Assembly: GCF_024199925.1 (NCBI RefSeq)
Contig: NZ_JANADR010000001.1
Span: forward strand, 620,001 to 684,000
DNA: 64,000 nt
From: Bradyrhizobium sp. CCGUVB1N3
Lineage (GTDB): Bacteria; Pseudomonadota; Alphaproteobacteria; Rhizobiales; Xanthobacteraceae
Direction: 5' to 3'
Position numbers and translations under genes: made by a program. Numbering within the stretch: position 1 is the stretch's first letter; each line of letters opens with the position of its first letter. The notes under the pieces are model-generated. The model was given only the letters and a program-made list of their open reading frames with translations, was not told the DNA's origin and did not search any database. Below, one piece after another: positions 24,948 through 33,494 of the stretch.

Positions 24948-25164
24948 CGCGGACCCTCTCCAAAACGGAGGCGCCGACGGACTTGCGGATCGCGCCGTCA
25001 TCTTGCCCCCGACTGTTGAACGGTCGAGGCGGCTTTCCCAGGCTCGCAAATCTTCCACGCCGGCAATTTTCCGCCTGAACTTGCCAGGCGTCGCGTTGAA
25101 ACCCCGTCGGGCGACCGGTCGGGGGGACCGCGTTTGCGACCGACGCGCATTGGCGGGGGACTAC

Positions 25165-26346
25165 ATGCAGCTCGGTGACTTCGATGTCGTTGTCGTGGGG
25201 GCAGGGTTCTTCGGCGCAACCATTGCGGAGCGGGTCGCAAGCCAGCTCGGAGGGAAGGTCTGCGTTCTCGACCGGCGGCCCCATATCGGTGGCAATGCGT
25301 ATTCGGAGGTCGATCCCGACAGCGGCATCGAGGTGCACCGCTACGGCACGCATATCTTCCACACCAATTCGGAAGCCGTCTGGAGCTATCTCCATCGCTT
25401 CACCGAGTTCACCGGCTACCGCCACCGCGTATTCACGGTGGCGCAAGGCCGGCTCTATTCGATGCCGATCAACCTTGCGACCATCTCGGCCGCATTTGGC
25501 CGGGTGATGACGCCGCAGGAGGCGCAGGCCGCGATCGCGAAGGAGGCGGACGCGCATGGCGCTACCGCGGCGCAGAACCTGGAGGACAAGGCGATCGCCT
25601 CCGTCGGCCGCACGCTCTATGACCTGCTGATCCGCGGCTATACGCGGAAGCAGTGGCAGACCGAGCCCAGGGAGCTCTCGGCCGAGATCATCGGCCGATT
25701 GCCGGTCAGGCTCACCTTCGATGACCGCTATTTCGCCGATCGCTACGAGGGCATGCCGGCCGACGGCTATACGGCGATCTTCCGCCGGATGCTCGCCGAT
25801 CCGAACATCGCGCTTCACCTCGGCGTCGACTATTTCGACGTCGCCGACCAGATCCGGCCCGATCAGCTCGTCGTCTACACCGGACCGATCGACCGCTTCT
25901 TCCGCTATCGTTGCGGCGAGCTCGGCTGGCGCACCGTCGACTTCGCGCGCGAAGTGCACGACGTCGCCGACTTCCAGGGCGCGGCGGTAATCAACTATGC
26001 CGACGCCGAGGTGCCTTTCACCCGCGTCCACGAGTTCAGGCATCTTCACCCCGAGCGCGACTATTCGCAGCCGAAAACGACCATCTACCGCGAATACTCC
26101 CGCTTTGCGGGGCGCGACGACGAGCCCTATTACCCCATCAATACCGCGGCCGACCGGGCGATCCTGCACGGCTATCGCAGCATGATGGCAAAACATCCGA
26201 ACCTCGTCTTCGGCGGTCGGCTAGGCTCTTACAAATATCTCGATATGCACCAGGCGATCGGCGCGGCGCTCAAGACGTTCGAGAACGAGATCACGGCCTT
26301 CCTTGCGGAACGCAAGATGCCCGCGGCCGCGGCGATGGCGGGCTGA
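25165..26346 (+). CDS. glf: UDP-galactopyranose mutase
   Basis: A 393-residue FAD enzyme that interconverts UDP-galactopyranose and UDP-galactofuranose. The FAD motif is DVVVVGAGFFGATIAERVA at the N-terminus, followed by HIGGNAYSE and YGTHIFHTNS, the flavin and sugar contact segments. YTRKQWQTEP and a C-terminal GRLGSYKYLDMHQAI complete the family pattern. The ATG at 25165 puts the Rossmann motif at the expected position. It faces the glycosyltransferase gene across a 217-base divergent region. The mutase indicates galactofuranose in the cell surface. Confidence 0.92.
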   Translation: MQLGDFDVVVVGAGFFGATIAERVASQLGGKVCVLDRRPHIGGNAYSEVDPDSGIEVHRYGTHIFHTNSEAVWSYLHRFTEFTGYRHRVFTVAQGRLYSMPINLATISAAFGRVMTPQEAQAAIAKEADAHGATAAQNLEDKAIASVGRTLYDLLIRGYTRKQWQTEPRELSAEIIGRLPVRLTFDDRYFADRYEGMPADGYTAIFRRMLADPNIALHLGVDYFDVADQIRPDQLVVYTGPIDRFFRYRCGELGWRTVDFAREVHDVADFQGAAVINYADAEVPFTRVHEFRHLHPERDYSQPKTTIYREYSRFAGRDDEPYYPINTAADRAILHGYRSMMAKHPNLVFGGRLGSYKYLDMHQAIGAALKTFENEITAFLAERKMPAAAAMAG

Positions 26347-26382
26347 AGGCTTGGCATTGAAGGCTTGGCATTGAAGGCTTGG
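26344..26382 (+). repeat. 14-bp tandem repeat, nearly three copies, at the glf stop codon
   Basis: TGAAGGCTTGGCAT occurs at 26344-26357 and 26358-26371 without change and as a partial third copy to 26382. The first unit contains the glf stop codon. It is a short slippage-type array of no evident function. Confidence 0.85.
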
Positions 26383-26453
26383 GCCGGCCGTCGGCGCGAG
26401 CCCCAGGGTGCGCGGGCTGCGTCCGCCTCGTCCCCACCGCGGGGCGCGAGGTT

Positions 26454-26550
26454 CTATCCTGCGCGGGAGCTTTTGAACTTCTCGCGCAGCGCCGCCTTCA
26501 GCACCTTGCCGGTGCCGCCCTTCTTACGCACGACGAGCAGCCGCGGTCGT
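26454..26550 (-). pseudogene. Remnant of an acyl-CoA ligase C-terminus
   Basis: On the minus strand an in-frame stretch ending at the TAG 26454-26456 reads WQERPRLLVVRKKGGTGKVL and continues KAALREKFKSS. This is the C-terminal signature of AMP-binding acyl-CoA ligases, where the GTGKV/LK lysine is catalytic. Only about 32 residues survive; no ligase domain lies upstream, where the BVMO gene begins on the other strand. The rest of the 26347-26651 gap holds the tandem repeat and the BVMO leader with GGAGGAAACG before its start. Confidence 0.7.
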
Positions 26551-26651
26551 TCCTGCCATCCGCAAAACCGCGCGCACGTTGCGCATTCCGGCTTTTGTGG
26601 CTAACTGGCGCAAGTTGTCGAAAGAGCAACGTCGCCACGGAGGAAACGTTG

Positions 26652-28511
26652 ATGTCAGCGGAAAAACACAAGACCGGCGCAGCCGGCTCATCCAGCATCG
26701 ATATCGATGGCTTGCGTGCGCGCTATCGCGACGAGCGCGACCGGCGTCTGCGCGCAGAGGGCAAGGCGCAATATGTCGAGGTGACCGGCGAATTCGGCCA
26801 CTATCTCGACGACCCCTGGGCCGATCCCGGCTTCACGCGGCAGGCGATCAGCGAGGAGACGGAGGTCGTCGTCGTCGGAGGCGGCTTCGGTGGCCTGTTG
26901 TGTGGTGCGCGCTTGCGCGAAGCCGGCATCGACGATTTCCGTATCGTGGAGAAGGCCGCGGATTTCGGCGGCACCTGGTACTGGAATCGCTATCCAGGCG
27001 CCGCCTGCGACACCGAGAGCTACATCTATCTGCCGCTGCTGGAAGAGACCGGATACATACCCGTGCGCAAATATGCGCGCGCGCCCGAGATCTATGAGCA
27101 CTCGCGCCGGATCGGCCGCCATTTTGGCCTCTACGAGCGTGCACTGTTTCAGACCGTCATCTCGCGGATGGAATGGCGGGAAGAGGAGGCGCGCTGGCTG
27201 GTCGAGACCGATCGCGGCGACAGGATCCGCGCGCGCTTCGTTATTCTCGCCGGTGGCCCGCTGAGCCGGCCGAAGCTGCCGGGCATTCCCGGCATCGAGA
27301 CGTTTGCGGGACACAGCTTTCACACCAGCCGCTGGGACTATGCCTACACCGGCGGCGGCGCGCAGGGCGGGCTGACGGGACTGGCGGACAAGCGCGTCGG
27401 CATCATCGGCACCGGCGCGACCGCCGTGCAATGCGTGCCGCATCTCGGCCGCGCGGCCAAGGAACTCTACGTCTTCCAGCGCACACCCTCCGCCATCGGC
27501 GTGCGCGACGACCGGCCAACCGACGATGACTGGGCGAACGGCTTGAAGCCCGGCTGGCAGCGCGAGCGCATGGACAACTTTACCGCGGTGATCTCCGGCG
27601 AGCCGTTCGAGAAGGATCTCGTGCAGGACGGCTGGACCGGTCTGCTCGGCGAAATCCTGCTCGCGCCGCGCCGTCAGCCCGAACCGGTCACCTCGCTCGA
27701 GCAGGCGCTCAAGGTGATGGAGCAGGCCGACTACCGGAAGATGGAGGAGATCCGCGCGCGCGTCGATGCCGTGGTGAAGGACCCCGCGACGGCTGAAGCC
27801 CTAAAGCCCTGGTACAAGGCGTTCTGCAAGCGGCCGTGTTTCCACGACGAATATCTCGACACCTTCAATCGCCCCAACGTGCATTTGGTCGACACCAAGG
27901 GCCACGGCGTCGAGCGGATCACCGAAAATGCCGTCGTCGTCGACGGCAAGGCTTATGAGATCGACTGCCTGATCTACGCCAGCGGTTTTGAGGTCGGCAC
28001 CGATTATGCCCGCCGCATGGGGTTTGAGCTCTATGGCCGCGGCGGCGTCAGCCTGACCGAGCGCTGGCGCGAGGGCGTGAAGACGATGCACGGCTTTTAC
28101 AGCCGCGGCTTTCCCAACTGCTTCCTGATCGTGACCGTGCAGGCCGGGCAGAGCGCCAACTTCCAGCACATCATCGACGAGCAGTCGCGCCACATCGCCT
28201 ACGTGATCAACGAGGCGCAAAAGCGCGGCGCGAGAACGCTGGAGCCGACGCTCGCAGCCGAAAACGCCTGGGTCGAGGAGGTCGTCAAGGCCGCGATCGG
28301 CCGGCAGACTTATCTCGCCGAATGTACGCCCGGCTATTACAACAACGAAGGCGTGTTCGATCCGATCGCCGCGCGCAACAGCCAGTATTGGCGCGGCCCG
28401 GTGGCTTTCCTGCGGCTGCTCGAGAAGTGGCGCAAGGCGGGCGATCTCGAGGGACTTGAATTGACCTATGCGACCGCTGCCGAGACCGGCAGCACTCCGG
28501 TGCCGGCTTGA
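26652..28511 (+). CDS. Flavin-containing Baeyer-Villiger monooxygenase
   Basis: A 619-residue type I BVMO related to cyclohexanone/phenylacetone monooxygenases, inserting oxygen next to a ketone with NADPH and FAD. Visible in order are the FAD motif VVVGGGFGGLLCGARL (about residue 75), the signature FAGHSFHTSRWD (FxGxxxHxxxW pattern), and the NADPH motif VGIIGTGATAVQCVPHLG. The ATG at 26652 is preceded by GGAGGAAACG. About 60 residues precede the FAD motif, as in longer BVMOs. Its stop overlaps the next start (TTGA), coupling it to a shikimate-dehydrogenase-like gene. The ketone substrate is not readable. Confidence 0.85.
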   Translation: MSAEKHKTGAAGSSSIDIDGLRARYRDERDRRLRAEGKAQYVEVTGEFGHYLDDPWADPGFTRQAISEETEVVVVGGGFGGLLCGARLREAGIDDFRIVEKAADFGGTWYWNRYPGAACDTESYIYLPLLEETGYIPVRKYARAPEIYEHSRRIGRHFGLYERALFQTVISRMEWREEEARWLVETDRGDRIRARFVILAGGPLSRPKLPGIPGIETFAGHSFHTSRWDYAYTGGGAQGGLTGLADKRVGIIGTGATAVQCVPHLGRAAKELYVFQRTPSAIGVRDDRPTDDDWANGLKPGWQRERMDNFTAVISGEPFEKDLVQDGWTGLLGEILLAPRRQPEPVTSLEQALKVMEQADYRKMEEIRARVDAVVKDPATAEALKPWYKAFCKRPCFHDEYLDTFNRPNVHLVDTKGHGVERITENAVVVDGKAYEIDCLIYASGFEVGTDYARRMGFELYGRGGVSLTERWREGVKTMHGFYSRGFPNCFLIVTVQAGQSANFQHIIDEQSRHIAYVINEAQKRGARTLEPTLAAENAWVEEVVKAAIGRQTYLAECTPGYYNNEGVFDPIAARNSQYWRGPVAFLRLLEKWRKAGDLEGLELTYATAAETGSTPVPA

Positions 28512-29311
28512 GCGCCGTGCCCCCGACGCTCAGCGGCGCGACGCGGCTCCATGTCATCGTCGGCGATCCCATCGCCCAGGTGCGCTCGCCCGCAGGGCTC
28601 ACGGCCGCCTTCGCCGCACGTGGTCATGACGGCATCCTCGTCCCCGTCCAGGTCGCGCCAGCCGATCTGCCCGACTTCCTCGCTGTCGCCTCGCGGCTGA
28701 AGAATCTCGACGGCATCGTCGCAACCATTCCGCACAAGTTCGCCTGCTACCAGGCCTGCGCCAGCGCCACCGACCGCGCGCATTTCCTGCGTACAGTGAA
28801 CTTGATGCGCCGCCGCGCGGACGGCGCCTGGCATGGCGATATGGTGGACGGACTCGGATTCGTCGGTGCTGCCCGTGCCAAGGGGATTGACCCTGAGGGG
28901 ATGCGCGCACTGCTGGTCGGTGCCGGTGGCGCGGGCTCGGCGATTGCGCTCGCGCTGATCGAGGCCGGCGTCCGCGAGATCGCCATTCATGACACCGTGC
29001 CGGAGCGGCGTGACGTGTTGATCGAGCAGTTGAACAAGCTTGGCAAGGGTCGCGCTTCGGCTGGGTCGATCGATCCCTCCGGCTACGATTTCGTAGCCAA
29101 CGCCACGCCCGCCGGCATGCGGGAAGGCGACTCGCTGCCGGTCGACGTCGCAAAACTGGCGTCGTCGACCTATTGCGGCTGTGTCATCACCAAGCCGGAG
29201 GTCTCGCCCTTCATCGCAGCCGCGCGAAAGATCGGCTGCGTCACGGCGACCGGCACCGACATGTATCAGCAGCACCAGAGCATCATGGTGGATTTCCTGC
29301 TCGGCGGATGA
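28508..29311 (+). CDS. Shikimate dehydrogenase-like oxidoreductase
   Basis: A 267-residue AroE-family protein. VIVGDPIAQVRSPAGL is the N-terminal substrate loop, GIVATIPHKFAC contains the catalytic Lys, GDMVDGLGF the catalytic Asp, and ALLVGAGGAGSAIALAL the dinucleotide fold, ending with DMYQQHQSIMVDFLLG. The start is a TTG that overlaps the BVMO stop (TTGA); a GTG nine bases later is an alternative. Because it is tied to a monooxygenase rather than to aromatic biosynthesis genes, it is probably a catabolic quinate/shikimate or related alicyclic-diol dehydrogenase rather than the biosynthetic AroE. Confidence 0.78.
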   Translation: MSAVPPTLSGATRLHVIVGDPIAQVRSPAGLTAAFAARGHDGILVPVQVAPADLPDFLAVASRLKNLDGIVATIPHKFACYQACASATDRAHFLRTVNLMRRRADGAWHGDMVDGLGFVGAARAKGIDPEGMRALLVGAGGAGSAIALALIEAGVREIAIHDTVPERRDVLIEQLNKLGKGRASAGSIDPSGYDFVANATPAGMREGDSLPVDVAKLASSTYCGCVITKPEVSPFIAAARKIGCVTATGTDMYQQHQSIMVDFLLGG

Positions 29312-29465
29312 CCGTTCATCCGATGTCAAGCGTCGTGCCGCGCAATGATTGCGGTCGGCAGGGCTTGAGCGATCGGCACTGACGTACGATCATGCCGCAC
29401 GGCAGACGAATCCAGGCATCGATTGGTTGCGAGCAGGGCGCATGCCCCGAAGAAAGGAACGCGGA

Positions 29466-30269
29466 ATGACCAGGGGCAAAATCGCAGCATTGGCCGTTCT
29501 CGGCACCGTGGCGCTGCTCGCGGGTCTTGGCGCCGCCGACGCCGCGCAATGCGGCAACGGGCCCGGCGGCTTCGAGGGCTGGAAGCGCGCGTTCGGCGAG
29601 GAGGCCCGTGGCAAGGGCATCGGCGCGACCGGCATTGGCGCATTGATGCAGGCCAATTACGCCAGCGCGACCATTGCGGCCGATCGCAGCCAGCACAGTT
29701 TTTCGCTTTCGCTCGACCAGTTCCTGGCCAAGCGCGGCGCCTCGACCATCGTGGCGCGCGGGCGCTCGCTGAAGCAGTCGCAGGGCGCTTTGTTCGCCTC
29801 GATCCAGCAGCGCTATGGCGTGCCGCCGGGGCCGCTGATTGCGATCTGGGGCATGGAAACCGGCTTTGGCAGCCAGCGCGGCAATCAGAACATGCTGTCG
29901 TCGATCGCGACGCTCGCCTATGACTGCCGCCGGCCGGAGTTCTTCACCGACCAGCTCTATGCCGCCCTGAAGCTGATTGATCGTGGCTCAATGTCGCCCG
30001 GCCAGCGCGGGTCCATGCATGGCGAGGTCGGCCAGACCCAGTTCATGCCCAAGAACATCCTGGCCTATGGCACCGGCAATCTCGACGTTGCCGCCAATGC
30101 GCTGAATTCGACGGCGAATTTCCTGAAAGCCCATGGCTGGCGCGCCGGCGCCGGCTACCAGCCGGGCGAGCCAAATTTTGCGGCCATCGAAGCCTGGAAC
30201 GCCGCCGGCGTCTACCAGAAGGCGATCGCGCTGATGGGGCGGCAGATCGATGGCGAGGGGGCGCGTTAG
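29466..30269 (+). CDS. Lytic murein transglycosylase, MltB type
   Basis: A 267-residue exported peptidoglycan lyase. The signal peptide (LAVLGTVALLAGLGAADA) is followed by CGNGPGGFEGWKRAF and a catalytic Glu in IWGMETGFGSQRGNQN; QTQFMPKNILAYG and a C-terminal AAIEAWNAAGVYQKAI complete the MltB/SLT-B pattern. The ATG at 29466 follows AAAGGAACG; an ATG 24 bases earlier (MPRRKER) is possible but would put charged residues before the signal. It is shorter than E. coli MltB and lacks a lipobox. It ends in a hairpin overlapping the stop. Confidence 0.83.
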   Translation: MTRGKIAALAVLGTVALLAGLGAADAAQCGNGPGGFEGWKRAFGEEARGKGIGATGIGALMQANYASATIAADRSQHSFSLSLDQFLAKRGASTIVARGRSLKQSQGALFASIQQRYGVPPGPLIAIWGMETGFGSQRGNQNMLSSIATLAYDCRRPEFFTDQLYAALKLIDRGSMSPGQRGSMHGEVGQTQFMPKNILAYGTGNLDVAANALNSTANFLKAHGWRAGAGYQPGEPNFAAIEAWNAAGVYQKAIALMGRQIDGEGAR

Positions 30270-30275
30270 CGCCCC
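30258..30275 (+). terminator. Hairpin at the end of the transglycosylase gene
   Basis: Perfect 7-base arms GGGGCGC and GCGCCCC with loop GTTA span the stop codon of the transglycosylase gene. There is no clear T-run, so it may be a weak terminator or 3'-end stabiliser shared with the tiny leftward ORFs. Confidence 0.5.
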
Positions 30276-30278
30276 GTC

Positions 30279-30371
30279 TCAGTAGTGCGAGGTGCGGTAG
30301 GCGTCGAGCGCGTGCGCTGCAAAAACGCCGATGCTGCAAAGGGCGAGGAAGGCGGAGATCAGCTCGATCAT
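30279..30371 (-). CDS. Tiny membrane peptide, second of a coupled pair
   Basis: A 30-residue peptide, MIELISAFLALCSIGVFAAH followed by ALDAYRTSHY. One hydrophobic helix spans most of it and ends in a short polar tail, as in single-span micropeptides. Its ATG overlaps the stop of the other tiny ORF as ATGA (30368-30371). It is too short for usual gene callers. No function is known to me; the coupling and clean amphipathic layout argue that it is real. Confidence 0.5.
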   Translation of the reverse strand: MIELISAFLALCSIGVFAAHALDAYRTSHY

Positions 30372-30451
30372 AGCTCATCCTCCCGCAGCGGCATGGCGAC
30401 GAGGTATTGGCCGCAGGAATAGTCCCAGATCAGCTCGAGGAAGAATTGCAT
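30368..30451 (-). CDS. Tiny ORF, first of a coupled pair
   Basis: A 27-residue peptide beginning MQFFLELIWDYSCGQYLVAM and ending PLREDEL. It is preceded by AGGGACGG at a reasonable distance from its ATG, and its stop overlaps the next start (ATGA). The peptide is rich in aromatic residues, hydrophobic in its first half and acidic at the end. It lies 227 bases from the divergent secreted protein gene, so the pair has its own promoter region. No family is recognised. Confidence 0.48.
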   Translation of the reverse strand: MQFFLELIWDYSCGQYLVAMPLREDEL

Positions 30452-30678
30452 GGTGGCCGTCCCTGTATGATTTTGGGGATCAGCATAGGGGGCGGTCTGT
30501 TTCAGGGGTGTTTCGTGGGTTTGGGGAAAGGGTTTCGTCGGAACCGCCGCAGGCGTTGCGCCTTCAGGCCCGTTAACCACGCTATCCCAGATTGTGCTGC
30601 CCGTTGGGGTGGCGACGCTCTTGCGGCTCTCCAACGGAGATGGTCAGCTCGTTCCGGGGAAACGGCTGGGAGGACAAT

Positions 30679-31173
30679 ATGAGGAAATTGCTTTTCACGA
30701 TCGCGCTGCTCGCGGGATTTTCGGCCACGCCTGTGCTCGCGCAGCAATCCAAGGTGGGCGATTGGACGATCGAGAAGCGCTCGCAGGACACCCATTGCAA
30801 TGCAAGCCGCGGCTACAAGGACAAGGAGGACGAGAACCGCGATTACGTGATCGTGCTGTCCTACTCCGACAAGGCCATCGTCATCGTGATGATCTACGAC
30901 GGCTGGGAATGGGACAAGGTCGGCGAGGTCTTGAAGGCCGACTTCGGCACCGACGACGCCGACATCATGAAGGGCGCCAAGTGGGAGGTCATGGACAAGA
31001 CCACCGTGCGCGGCATCTTCGAGTTCAACCAGTCGATCCTTGACAGGCTGTCGAAGGCGAAGCGCCTCACGGTCGATTTCGAGGATGATGACGACGACAG
31101 CATCGAGATGCAGATCCCCCGCGCCGGCGAGGTGCTGGGCGCGCTGAAGTTCTGTGAGGAGAACAGGAAGTAA
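30679..31173 (+). CDS. Small secreted protein, function unknown
   Basis: A 164-residue precursor with signal peptide MRKLLFTIALLAGFSATPVL, cleaved near AQQ. The mature part starts KVGDWTIEKRSQDTHCNASR, faintly like IalB-type exported proteins, and includes an acidic run FEDDDDDS and a single C-terminal Cys. The ATG at 30679 follows GGGAGGAC; upstream in-frame starts precede a non-signal sequence. It is monocistronic and convergent with the DUF3859 gene. No function is assigned. Confidence 0.65.
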   Translation: MRKLLFTIALLAGFSATPVLAQQSKVGDWTIEKRSQDTHCNASRGYKDKEDENRDYVIVLSYSDKAIVIVMIYDGWEWDKVGEVLKADFGTDDADIMKGAKWEVMDKTTVRGIFEFNQSILDRLSKAKRLTVDFEDDDDDSIEMQIPRAGEVLGALKFCEENRK

Positions 31174-31213
31174 GGGCGAGGGCGGCTTCGTCGCGTGATG
31201 CCATCGCCTGACC

Positions 31214-31735
31214 TCACGGCGCCGTCAGCGTGAACTCCATCTCGGCGACCTTCTGCTCGCCCACCCAGGTCTGCAGGACCCACGTGCCGGGAACGGCTTC
31301 CCAATCCTCGTCGAGGCTGTAGCCGTGCAGCACGGTGCTGCCGATCGCCCAGCGCTCGGTGACATCGCTGCGCGAGAACACCTCGCCCGTGCGCGGGTTG
31401 CGTATGCCGCCGGGTGGGAAGATGGTGATGCTCCGCACCGGCACTAGCGCTCCGTTGGGGGCGCCGGCGAGCCGATATTCATAGCCGAAGCGAATGCCCT
31501 TGCGCGCCGGGACCGTCGTCGTCTCTGACGTGAACGTATGGATGACCCGCATGATCGTTCCGGTCGGTGTACCGCTCGACGTCTCGGAGTTGAGGACCTT
31601 GCCCTCGTAGATCCCGAACCGCGGAATGTCGGCGCCCGTGACGCTCGGCGTTTCGGCGGAGGCCACCTGCGAAACGAAAGCGAGCATAAGGACTGCCGGC
31701 CACCACGAAAGTGCCTTTGCTCGAAATTGGCGCAT
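31214..31735 (-). CDS. Secreted DUF3859-like protein
   Basis: A 173-residue precursor with signal peptide (ALSWWPAVLMLAFVSQVASA, cleaved before ETPS). The mature beta-rich domain FGIYEGKVLNSETSSG ... PGTWVLQTWVGEQKVAEMEF resembles DUF3859. The ATG at 31735 is chosen because it gives the signal peptide; the open frame extends upstream into the peptidase gene's end. It lies 46 bases after the M14 peptidase on the same strand, so the two are likely co-transcribed. The function is unknown. Confidence 0.62.
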   Translation of the reverse strand: MRQFRAKALSWWPAVLMLAFVSQVASAETPSVTGADIPRFGIYEGKVLNSETSSGTPTGTIMRVIHTFTSETTTVPARKGIRFGYEYRLAGAPNGALVPVRSITIFPPGGIRNPRTGEVFSRSDVTERWAIGSTVLHGYSLDEDWEAVPGTWVLQTWVGEQKVAEMEFTLTAP

Positions 31736-31781
31736 CAATGCCGCCCCAGGATCACGTCGCAACGCGAAGGACTTGAATGCG

Positions 31782-33377
31782 TCACGGCGCACGAGCCAGT
31801 CGCGAAATCGACAAGACTTGCCCGCTGGTCGCTGGAACAAGCTTGTTGGCGACCAGGCCGGCGTCGCTTTCAGGCTCCAGCAACGCGACGGCCAGGCCCG
31901 ACAAGGACTGATTGAACGGAACGAAGACATCGTCCGGCGTCAAAACGATATCGGCCTTCTCCAGCGCAAAAGTCCCCTTGATGATCGCTCCGGCACCTGT
32001 GTCGTCGCCGCGCACATCTTCCTTCGCTCCCGAGGTAACATCGGCTACCCGATAGTGATCGCCGGGGATCACCGCCGCTTTTGCAACGAGCTGAAAGGTC
32101 AGGCCAGCCCGCTTGATCGCGTCGATGGCCTGGGTGTTGTCACGGCTGATGAGATAGCCGGCGGGTCGGGGGCGAGTCAGCGCCGGGTCGATCTTCAGTG
32201 CCGAGACCCAGGCTACCGTGGCGGGTTTGTCCGCACCGGTCTTGGGATCGACGAAGACCATCTCACGCGACTCGGGATGTCCATGCGCGACGATGACGAC
32301 GGGTTGGTCGGACGTGCTGGCCTCGATTGAAGCCTGCTTCGACAACTGCATGAATGCACCGGGATTCTTGGCCGCTAGCTGCAGGATGGCTTCGGCCGCA
32401 ACGACATGCGTCTCGACCCGCCGCGCCAGATGCGCGCGCCCAAGCCCCACCCCGCGGGTTTCCAGCAGGAAACTGACGGCATTGCGCAAGCCGGCGACGT
32501 TGCGGCCGGTATCGGGCCCGATCCCGCCCATCGCGACGGGCGAGTCACGACGACTGCCGTCGGTCGTGTGATACCAGTCATGCGTCAGACCATGCGTATC
32601 GAAGGCCTGCAAGATCGCCGGAAGGAAAAGCTGGGATTCGGCCTTCTCCAGGCTCGGCGGAAGATTGGGGACCGTGGCGTATTGGATCATCGCGTCGACG
32701 CGTTGGAGGCCACCGACCTTCTCGATCCAGCGGCCGCCCACGGTGAATTCATGGCAATCCAGCACGAGTTGCGGATGAAACCGGTTGAACAGGGCGCCGA
32801 TCGTCCGGGTTTCCGGTGTTCGCAGCAGCGTGTGATCCCGGTTGGCGTCCATGCCGTTCGCCAGTCCGCGGACAAACGCTTCGGCACCATCCGGATTGGC
32901 GCGCGGGACAATGATGACGTCGATGGCGGAGAGGAGATCGGCGAGATCGCCGGCGCCGAGGCGCTGCGCCAGAACCAGGGCCGCTTCACCACCGGCAGGT
33001 TCGTTGCCGTGCTGCTGGCCGATGATGAGAACCACCGGCTTCGCTCCATTGCCGAGCGCGTTCTGATCGCGGGAGAAGAACAGAACGGGTAGCACGCGTC
33101 CTTGCTGGGAGCGGGCGCCAATCTCCATGCGCATGGCCGGCGCCTTATCCGAGAGCGCCTCCAGGAAGGCCATCAACTCGCTATGCGAAGTGAAATCCTG
33201 CTTTCCGGGCGCAAAGGCCGGCGTGCTGTAGTGCACCTCCGCATCTGGGTAGCGGGCTGCGACCTCCGGAGCCTCCTGATAGACGGATGCGGGATTGAAG
33301 CCCGCAAGAGACATGGCGGAGGAGGCCAGAAGGACCGCGGCGGCGAACGTGCCGCGGAAATGGCGCCGATAAGACAT
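31782..33377 (-). CDS. Exported M14-family zinc carboxypeptidase-like protein
   Basis: A 531-residue precursor with an N-terminal signal region (GTFAAAVLLASSAMSLAG). The M14 zinc site is visible as IGQQHGNEPAGGEAAL (HxxE) and LVLDCHEF (third ligand), and FLLETRGVGLGR supplies the catalytic Glu. About 200 residues after the catalytic domain form a C-terminal extension of unknown role (DPALTRPRPAGYLISR onward). It likely trims peptides or cell-wall fragments in the periplasm. On the coding strand a run of nine G ends 9 bases before the start codon. Confidence 0.8.
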   Translation of the reverse strand: MSYRRHFRGTFAAAVLLASSAMSLAGFNPASVYQEAPEVAARYPDAEVHYSTPAFAPGKQDFTSHSELMAFLEALSDKAPAMRMEIGARSQQGRVLPVLFFSRDQNALGNGAKPVVLIIGQQHGNEPAGGEAALVLAQRLGAGDLADLLSAIDVIIVPRANPDGAEAFVRGLANGMDANRDHTLLRTPETRTIGALFNRFHPQLVLDCHEFTVGGRWIEKVGGLQRVDAMIQYATVPNLPPSLEKAESQLFLPAILQAFDTHGLTHDWYHTTDGSRRDSPVAMGGIGPDTGRNVAGLRNAVSFLLETRGVGLGRAHLARRVETHVVAAEAILQLAAKNPGAFMQLSKQASIEASTSDQPVVIVAHGHPESREMVFVDPKTGADKPATVAWVSALKIDPALTRPRPAGYLISRDNTQAIDAIKRAGLTFQLVAKAAVIPGDHYRVADVTSGAKEDVRGDDTGAGAIIKGTFALEKADIVLTPDDVFVPFNQSLSGLAVALLEPESDAGLVANKLVPATSGQVLSISRLARAP

Positions 33378-33386
33378 TGCTGATCA

Positions 33387-33395
33387 CCCCCCCCC
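33387..33395. repeat. Homopolymer of nine C (G on the coding strand) in the peptidase leader
   Basis: Nine consecutive C residues, seen as G9 on the minus strand, sit 9 bases before the M14 peptidase ATG, in the place of the ribosome-binding site. Such tracts change length by slippage and here would alter the spacing or strength of translation initiation. Confidence 0.6.
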
Positions 33396-33494
33396 GATAG
33401 ACATCGTAACTCTAAAGCAAATTGCCGCAGCAGGGTGCCAGGTGATGCCAAAGACATCATCGGCAGCATCGCTAAATAAATTGAAGAATTTTGA

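Noticed and set aside
24046..26196. Open frame of about 716 codons on the minus strand across glf and the glycosyltransferase gene
   Set aside because: It is antisense to glf and out of frame in the glycosyltransferase gene; no motif or start signal.
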